A stretch of 64,000 nt of DNA, from NCBI RefSeq assembly GCF_002902365.1, contig NZ_PPQC01000067.1, forward strand, positions 101,544 through 165,543, written 5' to 3'. Below, piece by piece: positions 63,972 to 64,000 of this stretch. The notes beneath the pieces were generated by a model. It made no database searches. It saw nothing but the letters and a program-made list of their open reading frames with translations, and had not been told where the DNA came from. Positions within the stretch are counted from its first letter, which is position 1, and every line of letters starts with the position of its first letter. This stretch comes from Staphylococcus cohnii subsp. cohnii. Its GTDB lineage: Bacteria > Bacillota > Bacilli > Staphylococcales > Staphylococcaceae. A program made the position numbers and the translations under genes.

Positions 63972-64000
63972 TTAAACTCTAGTTACTTTACCAGATTTTA
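63972..64000 (-). CDS. rpmB: 50S ribosomal protein L28, C-terminal end (runs off the window)
   Basis: Read on the minus strand, the last codons are KSGKVTRV and TAA at 63974-63972, matching the C-terminus of staphylococcal L28. The rest lies beyond the window. rpmB opposite thiN is the usual staphylococcal order. Confidence 0.85.

Overview
The window is chromosomal DNA of a Staphylococcus. It is AT-rich, and the order sdhCAB-murI, a complete dcw cluster (mraZ to ftsZ) running into sepF-ylmH-divIVA-ileS, lspA-rluD-pyr operon, rqcH-gmk-rpoZ-coaBC-priA and fmt-rsmB-rlmN-stp-pknB-rsgA-rpe-thiN-(rpmB) is the staphylococcal backbone. Protein motifs recalled from S. aureus match throughout: the FtsZ tail, the PBP1 PASTA domains and the PSM-beta peptides. 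Three psm-beta genes, and no alpha-toxin or immune-evasion genes between the phosphoesterase/tRNA-Arg and psm-beta, point to a species other than S. aureus, probably coagulase-negative. I cannot name the species from the sequence alone.

Layout. 1-3.6 kb: succinate dehydrogenase operon with a candidate cre site upstream. 3.9-5.8 kb: murI, a RdgB/HAM1-type NTP pyrophosphatase and a YfcE-type phosphoesterase. 5.8-7.1 kb: tRNA-Arg(TCT) whose 3' end is an attachment site. Directly next to it lie 43 codons of an integrase C-terminus, closed by a second att-like copy; the rest of the interval is non-coding. 7.1-7.6 kb: three PSM-beta genes too short for ordinary ORF calling. 7.8-10.9 kb: a HAD phosphatase, a GNAT enzyme and bshC (bacillithiol). 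11.0-25.5 kb: division and wall cluster mraZ-rsmH-ftsL-pbpA-mraY-murD-divIB-ftsA-ftsZ-pgeF-yggS-sepF-yggT-ylmH-divIVA, with MraZ boxes at its promoter. 25.5-31.2 kb: T-box-controlled ileS, a VOC protein, lspA and rluD. 31.2-42.2 kb: pyrimidine operon pyrR-pyrP-pyrBC-carAB-pyrFE plus a 61-residue protein, with PyrR attenuators before pyrR and pyrP. 42.2-45.8 kb: a looser block with an MFS exporter, a long perfect hairpin, a 27-residue membrane ORF, a YitT protein and a PhnB-like protein. 45.9-64.0 kb: rqcH (minus strand), gmk-rpoZ-coaBC-priA, two GNAT genes each closed by a hairpin, a peptide-deformylase-like gene lacking catalytic residues, fmt, rsmB, rlmN, stp, pknB, a tandem repeat block, rsgA, rpe, thiN and the edge of rpmB.

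The main themes are respiration, envelope and septum synthesis with its Ser/Thr kinase-phosphatase control pair, pyrimidine synthesis, and translation (IleS, Fmt, methyltransferases, RsgA, RqcH). Most of the window is ordinary core genome. The points worth a second look are the integrase scar at tRNA-Arg, the psm-beta triplet, a ylmH reading frame with no canonical start codon, the active-site loss in the deformylase-like gene, the 68-bp repeats abutting pknB, an attenuator-like leader before an acetyltransferase gene, and a small ORF and long hairpin beside the MFS gene. I found no convincing new multi-gene system.
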